A stretch of 44,792 nt of DNA from a virus: IMG/VR virus record IMGVR_UViG_3300020182_000062, positions 1 through 44,792 of that record; one strand, given 5' to 3'. The notes beneath the pieces are model-generated. The model saw only the letters and a program-made list of their open reading frames with translations, searched no databases and was not told the DNA's origin. The position numbers were made by a program, and so were the translations under genes. Of the stretch, positions 21,345 through 29,992 are shown one piece after another. The number at the start of each line of letters is the position of its first letter. The stretch's first letter is position 1.

Positions 21345-22175
21345 ATGAGTCCCCATCCTATTTTATCAGAATACTATGGCGATAGTACAAGGTGGTTTAT
21401 CGCAACTGTTGTAAACTCAACCCCACCTGCAGGATATGAAGGAAGGGTAAAGATACGCATACACGGATTACATAGCGAGAATACACAAGATATTCCTGAA
21501 GACCATTTACCATGGGCGCAATGCGTTCTTCCAACTACCGAAGGTGGAGTATCAGGTATTGGTAAGATACCAAAAATATTACCGAGCGCATTAGTGTTTG
21601 GGTTGTTTATGGATGGTAAGAACTCACAAACCCCTATCGTGTTGGGTTCTATGCCCACAATAGAACGACCTTCTCAAGTACAGTTATCAACGAAGCAAAG
21701 TGTATTTGACCAAGAGTCTCTTAACATAACTACATACGACATAAAAGAGGATTTACAAGATAAACTAGAAGAAGAAACAAAGCAAAAGAGACAAGAGTTT
21801 ACAATACAATTCTTTTTAAATTCGGGTCTTACTTATAATCAAACACTTGGTATTACTGAAAATTTATTTCAAAAGGGAATGATATCCGGAGGAAAGGTAG
21901 AGGATGGACCATATGGAATTGCTGGGTGGACTGGTGTGAGATTAAGACACTTGAAAGAGTTTGACTCGGATTTTAGTTCTTTTAGTACTCAACTTGAATT
22001 TATTATGTGGGAGTTTAATGGAACTATGAGGGATTCTTATATCCGCTTATTGGAAACAAACAGGTATGGAGGAGATAATGGTTCCTTTAAAGTTTTCGCT
22101 AAATACTATCTCAAGGAATCCCTTTCTAATTTACGTGAGTTGAGACCTGTTAACACGTATAATGGCGCAGCATAG
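21345..22175 (+). CDS. gp5-like OB-fold protein with tail-lysozyme-like domain
   Basis: A 276-residue protein. Residues 15-105 are the gp5/baseplate V OB fold: GRVKIRIHGLHSENTQDIPE, DHLPWAQCVLPTTEGGVSGI and PIVLGSMPTIE. Residues 148-260 resemble the phage tail lysozyme domain (PF18013-like): GLTYNQTLGITENLFQKGM (161-179), GPYGIAGWTGVRLRHLKEF (188-206), and STQLEFIMWEF (214-224). In that family the helix after GNL usually carries a catalytic Glu (GNLxxES); here it reads ENLFQKG, with Lys177 at that site, so activity is doubtful. The beta-helix spike of T4 gp5 is absent from this protein and encoded separately downstream. Confidence 0.75.
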   Translation: MSPHPILSEYYGDSTRWFIATVVNSTPPAGYEGRVKIRIHGLHSENTQDIPEDHLPWAQCVLPTTEGGVSGIGKIPKILPSALVFGLFMDGKNSQTPIVLGSMPTIERPSQVQLSTKQSVFDQESLNITTYDIKEDLQDKLEEETKQKRQEFTIQFFLNSGLTYNQTLGITENLFQKGMISGGKVEDGPYGIAGWTGVRLRHLKEFDSDFSSFSTQLEFIMWEFNGTMRDSYIRLLETNRYGGDNGSFKVFAKYYLKESLSNLRELRPVNTYNGAA

Positions 22176-22184
22176 GAGTTTATA

Positions 22185-25100
22185 ATGAGGTCTATAATTA
22201 ATCAAGCGGAAATTAGAAAACTCATCAAATCAGGTAAAGCAAAACAGGTTCAGGATGCGCTTGAAAAAGCACAGATGATTCCAAATCCTCCTCCCCCAAT
22301 ACCTAAATTTATTCCATTTTCTGCTGAAGACGTTAAAGATACACCATTACAAGGTTTAGATGTTGGCGTCACAGTTGTAGAATATGACGTAGAAAACCTT
22401 GATCAGTCAACATTAGATATTCAAGTTGCAATTGATAGAGATAGAGTAAATAATTCATCAATAATTGGAGCAAACGATAATGATGGAGAAGAGTTTGCGG
22501 GATGGGTTCAGGCAATAGGTAACACAGACGGTGAAGTTGGTATTGCTAGACTCACAGGCGATTTTGGAGTAAGGGGTGGTAGTAAACCAGATGCGACTGT
22601 AGTTTGTAGTGGTGCACCTTTAGCAATAAAAGCAGCACAAAAAAAGCATATCGACAGAGCAAACAAGGCAAGAGAAGATGTCGCAAAACATTTAGATACT
22701 TTACCTCCTATACTTGGTGCTCCGGCGGCAGGATTTCTTGGTACTGTTTTAAAAATTGTAGGGATAGCAGGTTCTCTTGGTGCTATTTTTCCTCAAGTAT
22801 CTCCCATGGGCGGTATTGTTGGTAAGATTAAAGAAATAAAAGACTCAATCTTACAACAAACAGGAATTCAAGGAATTATTGATGATATTAAAGGTGCGTA
22901 TGATAACGCAGTTGCAACAGTAGAAGGTGTCTTTGAAGATATTCAGGAGGGAATAGAAGAAACTTTTAATGATTTAGTGGGTAGAGGAGAAGCAGTTGCA
23001 CAAGACGTTGCAGATGGAATTAGTAGTTCGATCACTAATTCTGCTGCTACAACCAGTTCTGCTACTGCTGCAAATGCACTTAGTTCTCCTGCGGGTGTTA
23101 ATATATTCGAGAATGCCGCAGTTGAACTTAATTTAGAATCTACTGGTGTTCTTAGAGGAAGTGGGGCAAATCTTGGGCAAAGGATATCGAGTATATCTCC
23201 TAGTGGGCAAGTAAATCTTAGTATTGGAGGACTCTTAAGAGAGTTAGCAGAAGAGACAATAAGTGTTCTTAAACTTGAGGTGAAACGCCTTACGACATTC
23301 AATATTCCAGACGATGCAGTTAATAATATAGTCAATGACATAGTTGAAGGTGGAGTTAAAAGGGTAAAAGCAGTTGCAAACATAACAGTACTAGATGGAG
23401 CAATAACTCCTCTATTAAATAAATTTGAAGGTATAGTAGATGAAGTAGACGGAATACTCTCGGGTGAGTTAACAGAAATTGATGTATTAAACAAGATAGC
23501 AGAAATTGGCAAAAAGAGTGGAGCAACCGCAGCAGAGATAAAAGAAGTTCAAGACGCATTTAGAGAGAAAATGAAACAAGTGGAAAATAGTTCTGCTTTT
23601 AATGACAATCTTGAAGATATATTTACAGAAGATGGTAATACGACAAGGTCTTTACCACCACCAAAACTTAAAGAAAAGTTCTCATACGTTGGTTCAGTAG
23701 AGGAACTAGAAAGAGAATTTTATTTAAGTGTCATAAGAAGCGAAAGACCTATTAGGGATGTCGTTATTCATGCAACCGAGACATTCACGAATAAAAATAT
23801 AGGCGCAGAAGAGATAGAAGATGCTGAGAATCCAGACAGTCGTGATCAAACAATAGGTTATCATTATGTTATTCGAAGAGACGGAAGACTTCAACGCGGA
23901 AGGGCAGTCTCAGAGCAGGGAAATCATGCGGGTTACGGGTTTGATGTAACTTCTATTGGTATTGCTATGGTTGGTGGTATTAATAGAGCAAGTACAGAAA
24001 ATTTAAACTTTCAAACTTCAAGCGCATCATTTACACGTGCTCAATATGATACGTTAGAACAATTCCTTAAAACATTTTATAACCACATTCCTGGAGGAAA
24101 TGTTTTTGGTCATAACGATTTACACAGACTTTTCTCAGATTCAGTTTCTGTGGAAACAGTTGATGAATATTTAGACCCTTACTTTGATGTGGCAGAATAT
24201 ATACTTTCTTTATTCGGAAAGGTAAACACATTACAACTAGAAAGTGCTGACTTCGATGCGAACGAAGAAGATGTCGTAACAGGACATTTCCTTGTACAAT
24301 CTATTCCTCCAGATTCAAATACAAGTCTTAGTGTTACAAATATTACAACTATTGATGAGAATGGAGAAGTAGTACAAGAAGAAGAGTCCTTCCTCGATGT
24401 AATATCAAGACAAGAAACAGAAATACCTAGAGCAAGAAGAACTCCAGCAGGAGATTTTTCTAATAGATTAGCAAGAGAAGCAGAAGAAGCAAGAATAGCA
24501 AGAGAAAATACAGAGAATTTACCTTTATTATCATCACCTCCAGTCGAAAATAGTCCAATTCCTGGGTCAGTAAAACATCCTGGAGCAGTTATACTTGATT
24601 GGTTCTCTAGATTAACACCTGCGTCTAAGGCGTTAAGAAGATATAATCGAATTCAAAGACAAGCAGCAATCGATGCAGAAAACTTTGAAACGAACAGAAA
24701 TAGTTCTACAGATGTTCCAATAGAAAACCTAATACCTGATATTGATGTCGTTGCTGATGAAGCAGAAGCAATAAATGAAAAACCACCTAAATCACAATAT
24801 TTGGTGGTTTATGCACCACAAATTGGATCAAAGGACCCAGACAGCGCTATAAAAGAGGGCGACTTGGTAGACCCAGCACTATTCAAAGATGCAGGTAAGA
24901 ACATACCAAAGGATTTAACAATACTTGCAAACCTTATACAATCAAATATAACGGTCAGTAGTGGGTATCGTGACCAAATTTATAACAAACAAATTGGTGG
25001 GAAAAAATATAGTCGTCATTTAAAAGGAATAGCAGTTGACTTTCAAATTGATAAATTTGCTTCAAAGAATGGTGGGACTGGAAACAATAGATATGGAAAA

Positions 25101-25382
25101 AATTACTATCACAGTGCAGAGGCACATTCTGTAATATATCCTTTGGTAAAAAAGGCAGTAGAGGACTTAGGTTATGGGGGGGTTCACTTGTATGGTTATT
25201 TCATACATTTAGATAAAGGTCCACTTCAATGCGGAGAAGGCGGAGGGGTTCTTCCTCAAAACCACGGAAACAGACCACTTGGAGAATTTATGAGAAGAAA
25301 AGGATTTACATCAACAAACCTAACTCAAGAAGACTCTAGATATGACGAAAGCGGAAAATATCTCGGACCAAAAACTAATTAA
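22185..25382 (+). CDS. Multidomain baseplate peptidoglycan hydrolase: amidase_2 plus M15 peptidase
   Basis: A 1065-residue protein between the gp5-like OB gene and the spike gene. Residues 1-170 are an unrecognised domain; 172-210 is a hydrophobic Gly/Ala-rich segment; 211-480 is helical. Residues 520-675 match zinc N-acetylmuramoyl-L-alanine amidases: VVIHATET (His529), IGYHYVIRRDGRL (Tyr559, His560), GNHAGYGFDVTSIGIAMVGG (His581), VFGHNDLHR (His643). Residues 870-1015 match M15 peptidases: VSSGYRDQIYN (925-935), SRHLKGIAVDFQI (His945, Asp952), GYFIHLDKG (His1008). Together they would cut the amide between glycan and peptide and a peptide cross-link. Likely a virion-borne cell-wall opening enzyme. 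Confidence 0.85.
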   Translation: MRSIINQAEIRKLIKSGKAKQVQDALEKAQMIPNPPPPIPKFIPFSAEDVKDTPLQGLDVGVTVVEYDVENLDQSTLDIQVAIDRDRVNNSSIIGANDNDGEEFAGWVQAIGNTDGEVGIARLTGDFGVRGGSKPDATVVCSGAPLAIKAAQKKHIDRANKAREDVAKHLDTLPPILGAPAAGFLGTVLKIVGIAGSLGAIFPQVSPMGGIVGKIKEIKDSILQQTGIQGIIDDIKGAYDNAVATVEGVFEDIQEGIEETFNDLVGRGEAVAQDVADGISSSITNSAATTSSATAANALSSPAGVNIFENAAVELNLESTGVLRGSGANLGQRISSISPSGQVNLSIGGLLRELAEETISVLKLEVKRLTTFNIPDDAVNNIVNDIVEGGVKRVKAVANITVLDGAITPLLNKFEGIVDEVDGILSGELTEIDVLNKIAEIGKKSGATAAEIKEVQDAFREKMKQVENSSAFNDNLEDIFTEDGNTTRSLPPPKLKEKFSYVGSVEELEREFYLSVIRSERPIRDVVIHATETFTNKNIGAEEIEDAENPDSRDQTIGYHYVIRRDGRLQRGRAVSEQGNHAGYGFDVTSIGIAMVGGINRASTENLNFQTSSASFTRAQYDTLEQFLKTFYNHIPGGNVFGHNDLHRLFSDSVSVETVDEYLDPYFDVAEYILSLFGKVNTLQLESADFDANEEDVVTGHFLVQSIPPDSNTSLSVTNITTIDENGEVVQEEESFLDVISRQETEIPRARRTPAGDFSNRLAREAEEARIARENTENLPLLSSPPVENSPIPGSVKHPGAVILDWFSRLTPASKALRRYNRIQRQAAIDAENFETNRNSSTDVPIENLIPDIDVVADEAEAINEKPPKSQYLVVYAPQIGSKDPDSAIKEGDLVDPALFKDAGKNIPKDLTILANLIQSNITVSSGYRDQIYNKQIGGKKYSRHLKGIAVDFQIDKFASKNGGTGNNRYGKNYYHSAEAHSVIYPLVKKAVEDLGYGGVHLYGYFIHLDKGPLQCGEGGGVLPQNHGNRPLGEFMRRKGFTSTNLTQEDSRYDESGKYLGPKTN

Positions 25383-25391
25383 GGTAAAATA

Positions 25392-27002
25392 ATGACAACA
25401 AAAACAAATAAATTTGACAGTAGAGTAAATGACTTTGGTATTGGTAAAGAAATCAGTGAAGGGGTTTCTGCAGATGGAATGCAGAATGCTTCAGGGGATT
25501 ACCCAAGAAGAGAATATAACTTTGGTTCGTCTATAAACAAAGCAGCACTTGGTACTAAGGTAAACCAACTCTATACAGGTGGTGGTGAGATTGGTGTTCC
25601 TTTAGGAATCCCAAAACAAATGCCATCACAATATCCTTTCAATCAAGTAGATGAAACCCCAAGTGGTCATGTTATTGAGATGGATGATACTCCAGGAGGA
25701 GAACGAGTCCTCATCAAACACCGTAAAGGTTCGGGTGTAGAGTTACGTGCTGATGGTACGGTTGTAATATCTGCATTGAATAATAAGGTTGAGGTGACAG
25801 GGGGAGACCAAACCGTAATTATTGAAGGTCATGGTAATCTTGTATACAACGGAAACCTTAATCTTAAAGTAAGTGGTGACTATAATGTAGAGGTTGGAGG
25901 AGATTACAATCTTAATGTAGCAGGAAACAACAATACAAGAACTAATAGGGCACACAAACTTGAAGTTGCTGGACCATGTATAGAAAAATATTTAAATACT
26001 AAAACAGAAAAGGTTCTTAAAACTAATACAAGAACTATGTTATCAAATGACTTTAATTATGTTAAGGGGAATAGGGAAGACGGAACAGAAGGTGATTACA
26101 AATCTACTTCTCGTGGAGATTTCTTAATATCCTCTGAATCACAAATTGATATTGTCTCCCCAGACGTTAACATAACAGCACCAATAGCACTGAACATAAA
26201 AGGAACCGCTGGTCTTATAGGTGGTAGTCATATAAGGTTTACTGGACAAACTTTCAGTGGAGGTTCTGAAGAAGAAAATAAACCAATAACTACCTCTCCT
26301 TTTAATGCTGATGATTCAGATGGTTTTGGACTTTCTCAGTCTGATAGTTCTGATAACCCATCCGGATATAGAACTGCTATATTTCACGGAACATTTAAAG
26401 GTACTGCGGATAAAGCATTACATGCAAGTAAAGCGAATAGTTCTGTTCTTGCTCTCGCATCATCTACTGCGCTTGGTGCTGTTGGAACAAGTACTGCAGC
26501 AGCAGGGTTTATTGCTGCTGCAAGTGCTATCTCTGGTATTATGGCAGTTAAAGATATGATGGCAAACTTTAGTCAAGAAGCAGAAGATGGTGGTCATATT
26601 CCATTAAACCCTAAAGAAGTTCGCGACCTCGCAAATAATTTAATACCAACTGATGGTCCATTAAGAAGAGACTTAGCACTCTCAAAACCTATACAGCATA
26701 CAACGGTTGACGCTGGAGACTTTATAAGAAATGAAACAAAAAGTTATGACTACTATCTTGACACTTTCAGAAGAAAACCTACAACACAAGAAATAAGGTC
26801 AGCATTTAGGAATGTAGATACAAGACTAAATACTCTTCTTGGAGCAAAACTTATAATTGATGGAAAGTTACATAAAACATATTTAAACGCAGTTCCCCCA
26901 GCACTCACAGGAAGAAGTGCTTCGTTTTCTCAAAAAGATAGAGGCAGGTATGGGTATACAGCAATAGGTAACTCATTAGATAATAGAGGAAAGAGATTTT
27001 AG
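25392..27002 (+). CDS. Baseplate central spike (gp5 C-terminal beta-helix-like)
   Basis: A 536-residue protein. HVIEMDDTPGGERVLIKHRK followed by GSGVELRADGTVVISALNNK is the gp5C/VgrG spike entry, and residues about 130-185 form octapeptide-like beta-helix repeats (VEVTGGDQTVII; LNLKVSGDYNVEVGGDYNLN). The N-terminal 80 residues (PSQYPFNQVDETPSG) would join it to the hub. Residues about 345-400 are Ala/Ser-rich and hydrophobic, and the C-terminal 100 residues are an unrecognised helical domain. A trimer would form the membrane-piercing needle. In T4 this helix is the C-terminal part of gp5, here split off. Confidence 0.8.
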   Translation: MTTKTNKFDSRVNDFGIGKEISEGVSADGMQNASGDYPRREYNFGSSINKAALGTKVNQLYTGGGEIGVPLGIPKQMPSQYPFNQVDETPSGHVIEMDDTPGGERVLIKHRKGSGVELRADGTVVISALNNKVEVTGGDQTVIIEGHGNLVYNGNLNLKVSGDYNVEVGGDYNLNVAGNNNTRTNRAHKLEVAGPCIEKYLNTKTEKVLKTNTRTMLSNDFNYVKGNREDGTEGDYKSTSRGDFLISSESQIDIVSPDVNITAPIALNIKGTAGLIGGSHIRFTGQTFSGGSEEENKPITTSPFNADDSDGFGLSQSDSSDNPSGYRTAIFHGTFKGTADKALHASKANSSVLALASSTALGAVGTSTAAAGFIAAASAISGIMAVKDMMANFSQEAEDGGHIPLNPKEVRDLANNLIPTDGPLRRDLALSKPIQHTTVDAGDFIRNETKSYDYYLDTFRRKPTTQEIRSAFRNVDTRLNTLLGAKLIIDGKLHKTYLNAVPPALTGRSASFSQKDRGRYGYTAIGNSLDNRGKRF

Positions 27003-27003
27003 A

Positions 27004-27666
27004 ATGACAAGATTGATACCAGACCCGTTATACGACCCTAATAATTTATCACCTATAAGTTCTAGGACTAAACTTGCTCCAGGAATTTCAATAGCAAAGT
27101 TTCTTGGGGCATATGGAGATAGAACTTCATTCAGATATATAACAAATGAATTAGGGCGAGTTCAAATAGCAAGAAATTTAACCCTACACTCAAGAGCAAT
27201 GTCCTTAATAAATGGGAATACAGATAGGTTTAATGATGTTCGAGTAATTGTAAGTGAAGGAATCTATTATCGCGAAATTCCAGATTTTACAAGTCCAGAG
27301 ATGCAATTAAAAGCAACGGGAAGACTTGTGTATTATCAAGTAATTGGAACTAATGGTTTGATTGATTTAGAACGTACTTATGATGTAGCAAAGTATTGGT
27401 TCGATCATATTGATTATGACGTTTTATATTTAGATTATGATCAATACAATCCGGATAAAAGTCTTACTGCACAAATTGGTTTAGAAATGCCTAGCGTGCC
27501 AGCAAATTATGATATTAAGTATAATCCTGGAGCAGGGTTCGGTGAGAAGGCATCGTTAGTGACTTTCTTCAACGGACAACTACAAGCATCAGGAAGTTTA
27601 GTTGAAATAACTAATAATAATTTAACTGATGGAATAACAGTATCAGAACCGATAATACAACAATAA
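27004..27666 (+). CDS. Baseplate-region structural protein, unknown
   Basis: A 220-residue protein one base after the spike gene. It opens TRLIPDPLYDPNNLSPIS and continues SSRTKLAPGISIAKFLGAYG; the central block IARNLTLHSRAMSLINGN and GRLVYYQVIGTNGLIDLER look like an alpha/beta domain. No catalytic pattern is obvious. Its place between spike and gp25, in the same late operon, suggests a virion or hub accessory protein. A 46-bp gap with a late promoter follows. Confidence 0.65.
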   Translation: MTRLIPDPLYDPNNLSPISSRTKLAPGISIAKFLGAYGDRTSFRYITNELGRVQIARNLTLHSRAMSLINGNTDRFNDVRVIVSEGIYYREIPDFTSPEMQLKATGRLVYYQVIGTNGLIDLERTYDVAKYWFDHIDYDVLYLDYDQYNPDKSLTAQIGLEMPSVPANYDIKYNPGAGFGEKASLVTFFNGQLQASGSLVEITNNNLTDGITVSEPIIQQ

Positions 27667-27699
27667 TATTATTTTATTTAAAAAGTAATGTTAAAAACA

Positions 27700-27707
27700 T
27701 ATAAATA
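27700..27707 (+). promoter_or_regulatory. T4-type late promoter giving a leaderless gp25 mRNA
   Basis: Exact TATAAATA. With the motif at -13 to -6, position +1 is 27713, the A of the gp25 ATG. No ribosome site precedes gp25. Confidence 0.75.
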
Positions 27708-27712
27708 AGAAT

Positions 27713-28162
27713 ATGACAAGAAGAGCATTCGCACAAGAAGATATAAACTTAGGAACTAACTCAGTAGAGATTAGTCGAACACGCAAGTATGTCGATATAG
27801 ACTTGACCCTTTCTGCAAAACCAACATCAAAAGATATCTATAAAAAGAATGATGCTGCAGCAGTTAAACAAGCAGTTAAAAATCTAATTATGACTAACCG
27901 ACTTGAAAAACCATTTAAACCTCAATTTGGTGGAGATATTAGAAGTGCTTTATTTGAACTAGCAGATTATGGTGAAAATTTTATTCTCACACAAAGAATA
28001 GTATCAACAATTCATTCTAGTGAACCTAGAGCAAAAGTAATTAATATTATTACTGCAACATCAGATGATTATAAAAATTCTGTTAATGTGACAATAATAT
28101 TTAAAGTAAGAAATACATCTGAGGTGGTTCAGTTAACCACAAATCTCGCAAGGTTAAGATAA
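27713..28162 (+). CDS. gp25: Baseplate wedge protein gp25
   Basis: A 149-residue protein (T4 gp25 is 132). YVDIDLTLSAKPTSKDIYKK precedes AAVKQAVKNLIMTNRLEKPF and KPQFGGDIRSALFELADYGE, the signature of the gp25/GPW baseplate family. The EPRAKVIN block near residue 110 follows the family. gp25 forms the wedge core bundle with gp6 and gp7 and starts sheath assembly. It begins at the predicted +1 of a late promoter and ends directly before gp6. Confidence 0.95.
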   Translation: MTRRAFAQEDINLGTNSVEISRTRKYVDIDLTLSAKPTSKDIYKKNDAAAVKQAVKNLIMTNRLEKPFKPQFGGDIRSALFELADYGENFILTQRIVSTIHSSEPRAKVINIITATSDDYKNSVNVTIIFKVRNTSEVVQLTTNLARLR

Positions 28163-29992
28163 ATGGCAACTACAATAAATTCAACATCACTAGATATTAA
28201 TAGTATAAAGAACAATCTAAAGGATTCTCTTAGAAACTCTGGTGAGTTCGAAGACTTTGATTTTGAAGCATCAGGAATATCGAGTATTCTTGACGTACTT
28301 GCCTACAACACACATTACAACGGTCTTACCGCAAACTTTGCGTTGAACGAATCATTCCTGAGTACAGCGCAACTTAGAAGTTCAGTCTTATCTCTTGCAG
28401 AGGGTATAGGGTATGTTGCTGATTCTAGAACCTCATCACAAGCAACTATAAATTTATCTCTTGTTGTTAGTGGTAGTGGCGTGATTGCTCCACCCCTTAT
28501 TCAAATAAACGAAAACTTTAAATTCAATGCTACAGTAGATGATGAGAGTTATATATTTCAAACTCGTGAAGATATAAGCGCAGTGAATAATAATGGTAAT
28601 TTTATTTTTTCAGATATATCCGGAGAAACAAATATAAAGATTATAGAGGGTCTGCAAAGAACAAAAACGTTCATAGCATTGAAAGCATCAAATAATCCTA
28701 TCTATGTTATTCCAGACAAAAATATGGATATGTCTACTGCAATAGTAAGGGTCTATGATTCAGCAACCTCATCAACATTCACTACATATTCTAATATAGT
28801 AAATGCTCAAACAATTAATGAAAACTCAACACTTTATATATTACGCGAAGCACCAAACGGAAACTTTGATTTATCTTTTGGTAATGGTTCCACACTCGGT
28901 AAAGCACCTAACGTTGGTGCAAAAGTAGAAGTAGAATATATCTCAACCAATGGTAGTGCCGCGAATACAGCAAAGGTGTTTGAGGCATCACAACAGGTAT
29001 TCATAAATAATGTTGGATATACTCTTTCTGTATCAACAGTATCTCCCGCTGTTGGCGGTAGTTCAAAAGAAGGTATAGAAAGTATTCGTAAGAATGCTCC
29101 ATTCCAATACGCATCACAGAATAGAATGGTAACTGCCGCAGATTACTCTGCGTTGATACTTAAAAACTTCTCAACATTCATTAGTGATATACAATCCTTT
29201 GGTGGAGAAGATGCATTAGAACCAGAATTTGGTGTGGTGTTCGTTTCAATACTCTTTAATGATGAGGTTATAGAATCAGGGCAAGATACATCAGTTAAAG
29301 AAGATATCCTAGATTTAGCAGAGCAATTATCTGTTGCCTCATTTGATGTTAAGTTCGAAGACCCCATAAAGACGTTTATTGAAGTTACAACCTTTTTCCA
29401 ATTCAATGACAACTTAACTACCCTTTCTAGGAATACAATAGAAGGAGAGGTTAATGTAGCGATATCAAATTACTTCACAAACAACACTGGTAAATTTGGT
29501 CAATCATTCAGAAGGTCAAACTTATTATCTTTGGTAGATGCTACAAGTGCCGCAGTATTATCATCAAGACAAGAAATAAAAATGCAAAGAAGGTTCACAC
29601 CTACTCTCACAGCAATACAAAATCATACCCTTAGATATGCTGCACCTATAGCAGCACCAGACGATGAATTTTATAGAGTTACTTCTGACCCATTTTTATT
29701 TAAAGGGAATGTTTGCATAATACGAAACAGATTAAAGTCAAATGTTCTTGAAATATTTAACAGTAATTCTGGTACAGTAATTATTGATAATATCGGAGAC
29801 TATTCTAATGATGTAGTAAGGTTAGTTGGTCTTCAAGTTGACTCTTTGACTTCAGGCGATTCGTTTATAAAACTAAGTGCAGTTCCCGCAAATCAAAGTG
29901 CAATATCTCCTCAAAGACAAGACGTTTTAGTTTTAGATAGTGCCAAAACTTTCACCAAGGTTGTTGACGTACTAGATGGAGTTAATACTTAA
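28163..29992 (+). CDS. gp6: Baseplate wedge protein gp6
   Basis: A 609-residue protein (T4 gp6 is 660). The N-terminal FEASGISSILDVLAYNTHYN and LTANFALNESFLSTAQLRSS are the conserved gp6 helices. ALNESF, SVLSLAEGIGYVADSRTSSQ and the J-like domain (RKNAPFQYASQNRMVTAADY) continue the family. gp6 makes the continuous inner baseplate ring and joins wedges; it is homologous to GpJ of P2-type phages. It has no gap to gp25, and its stop overlaps the next start by one base. Confidence 0.93.
   Translation: MATTINSTSLDINSIKNNLKDSLRNSGEFEDFDFEASGISSILDVLAYNTHYNGLTANFALNESFLSTAQLRSSVLSLAEGIGYVADSRTSSQATINLSLVVSGSGVIAPPLIQINENFKFNATVDDESYIFQTREDISAVNNNGNFIFSDISGETNIKIIEGLQRTKTFIALKASNNPIYVIPDKNMDMSTAIVRVYDSATSSTFTTYSNIVNAQTINENSTLYILREAPNGNFDLSFGNGSTLGKAPNVGAKVEVEYISTNGSAANTAKVFEASQQVFINNVGYTLSVSTVSPAVGGSSKEGIESIRKNAPFQYASQNRMVTAADYSALILKNFSTFISDIQSFGGEDALEPEFGVVFVSILFNDEVIESGQDTSVKEDILDLAEQLSVASFDVKFEDPIKTFIEVTTFFQFNDNLTTLSRNTIEGEVNVAISNYFTNNTGKFGQSFRRSNLLSLVDATSAAVLSSRQEIKMQRRFTPTLTAIQNHTLRYAAPIAAPDDEFYRVTSDPFLFKGNVCIIRNRLKSNVLEIFNSNSGTVIIDNIGDYSNDVVRLVGLQVDSLTSGDSFIKLSAVPANQSAISPQRQDVLVLDSAKTFTKVVDVLDGVNT

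Noticed and set aside
22943-23512. Minus-strand 189-codon open frame opposite the amidase/M15 gene
   Set aside because: Composition is Ser/Thr/Leu/Pro-rich as expected from an antisense frame, and it lacks start signals; the plus frame has clear domains on both sides.
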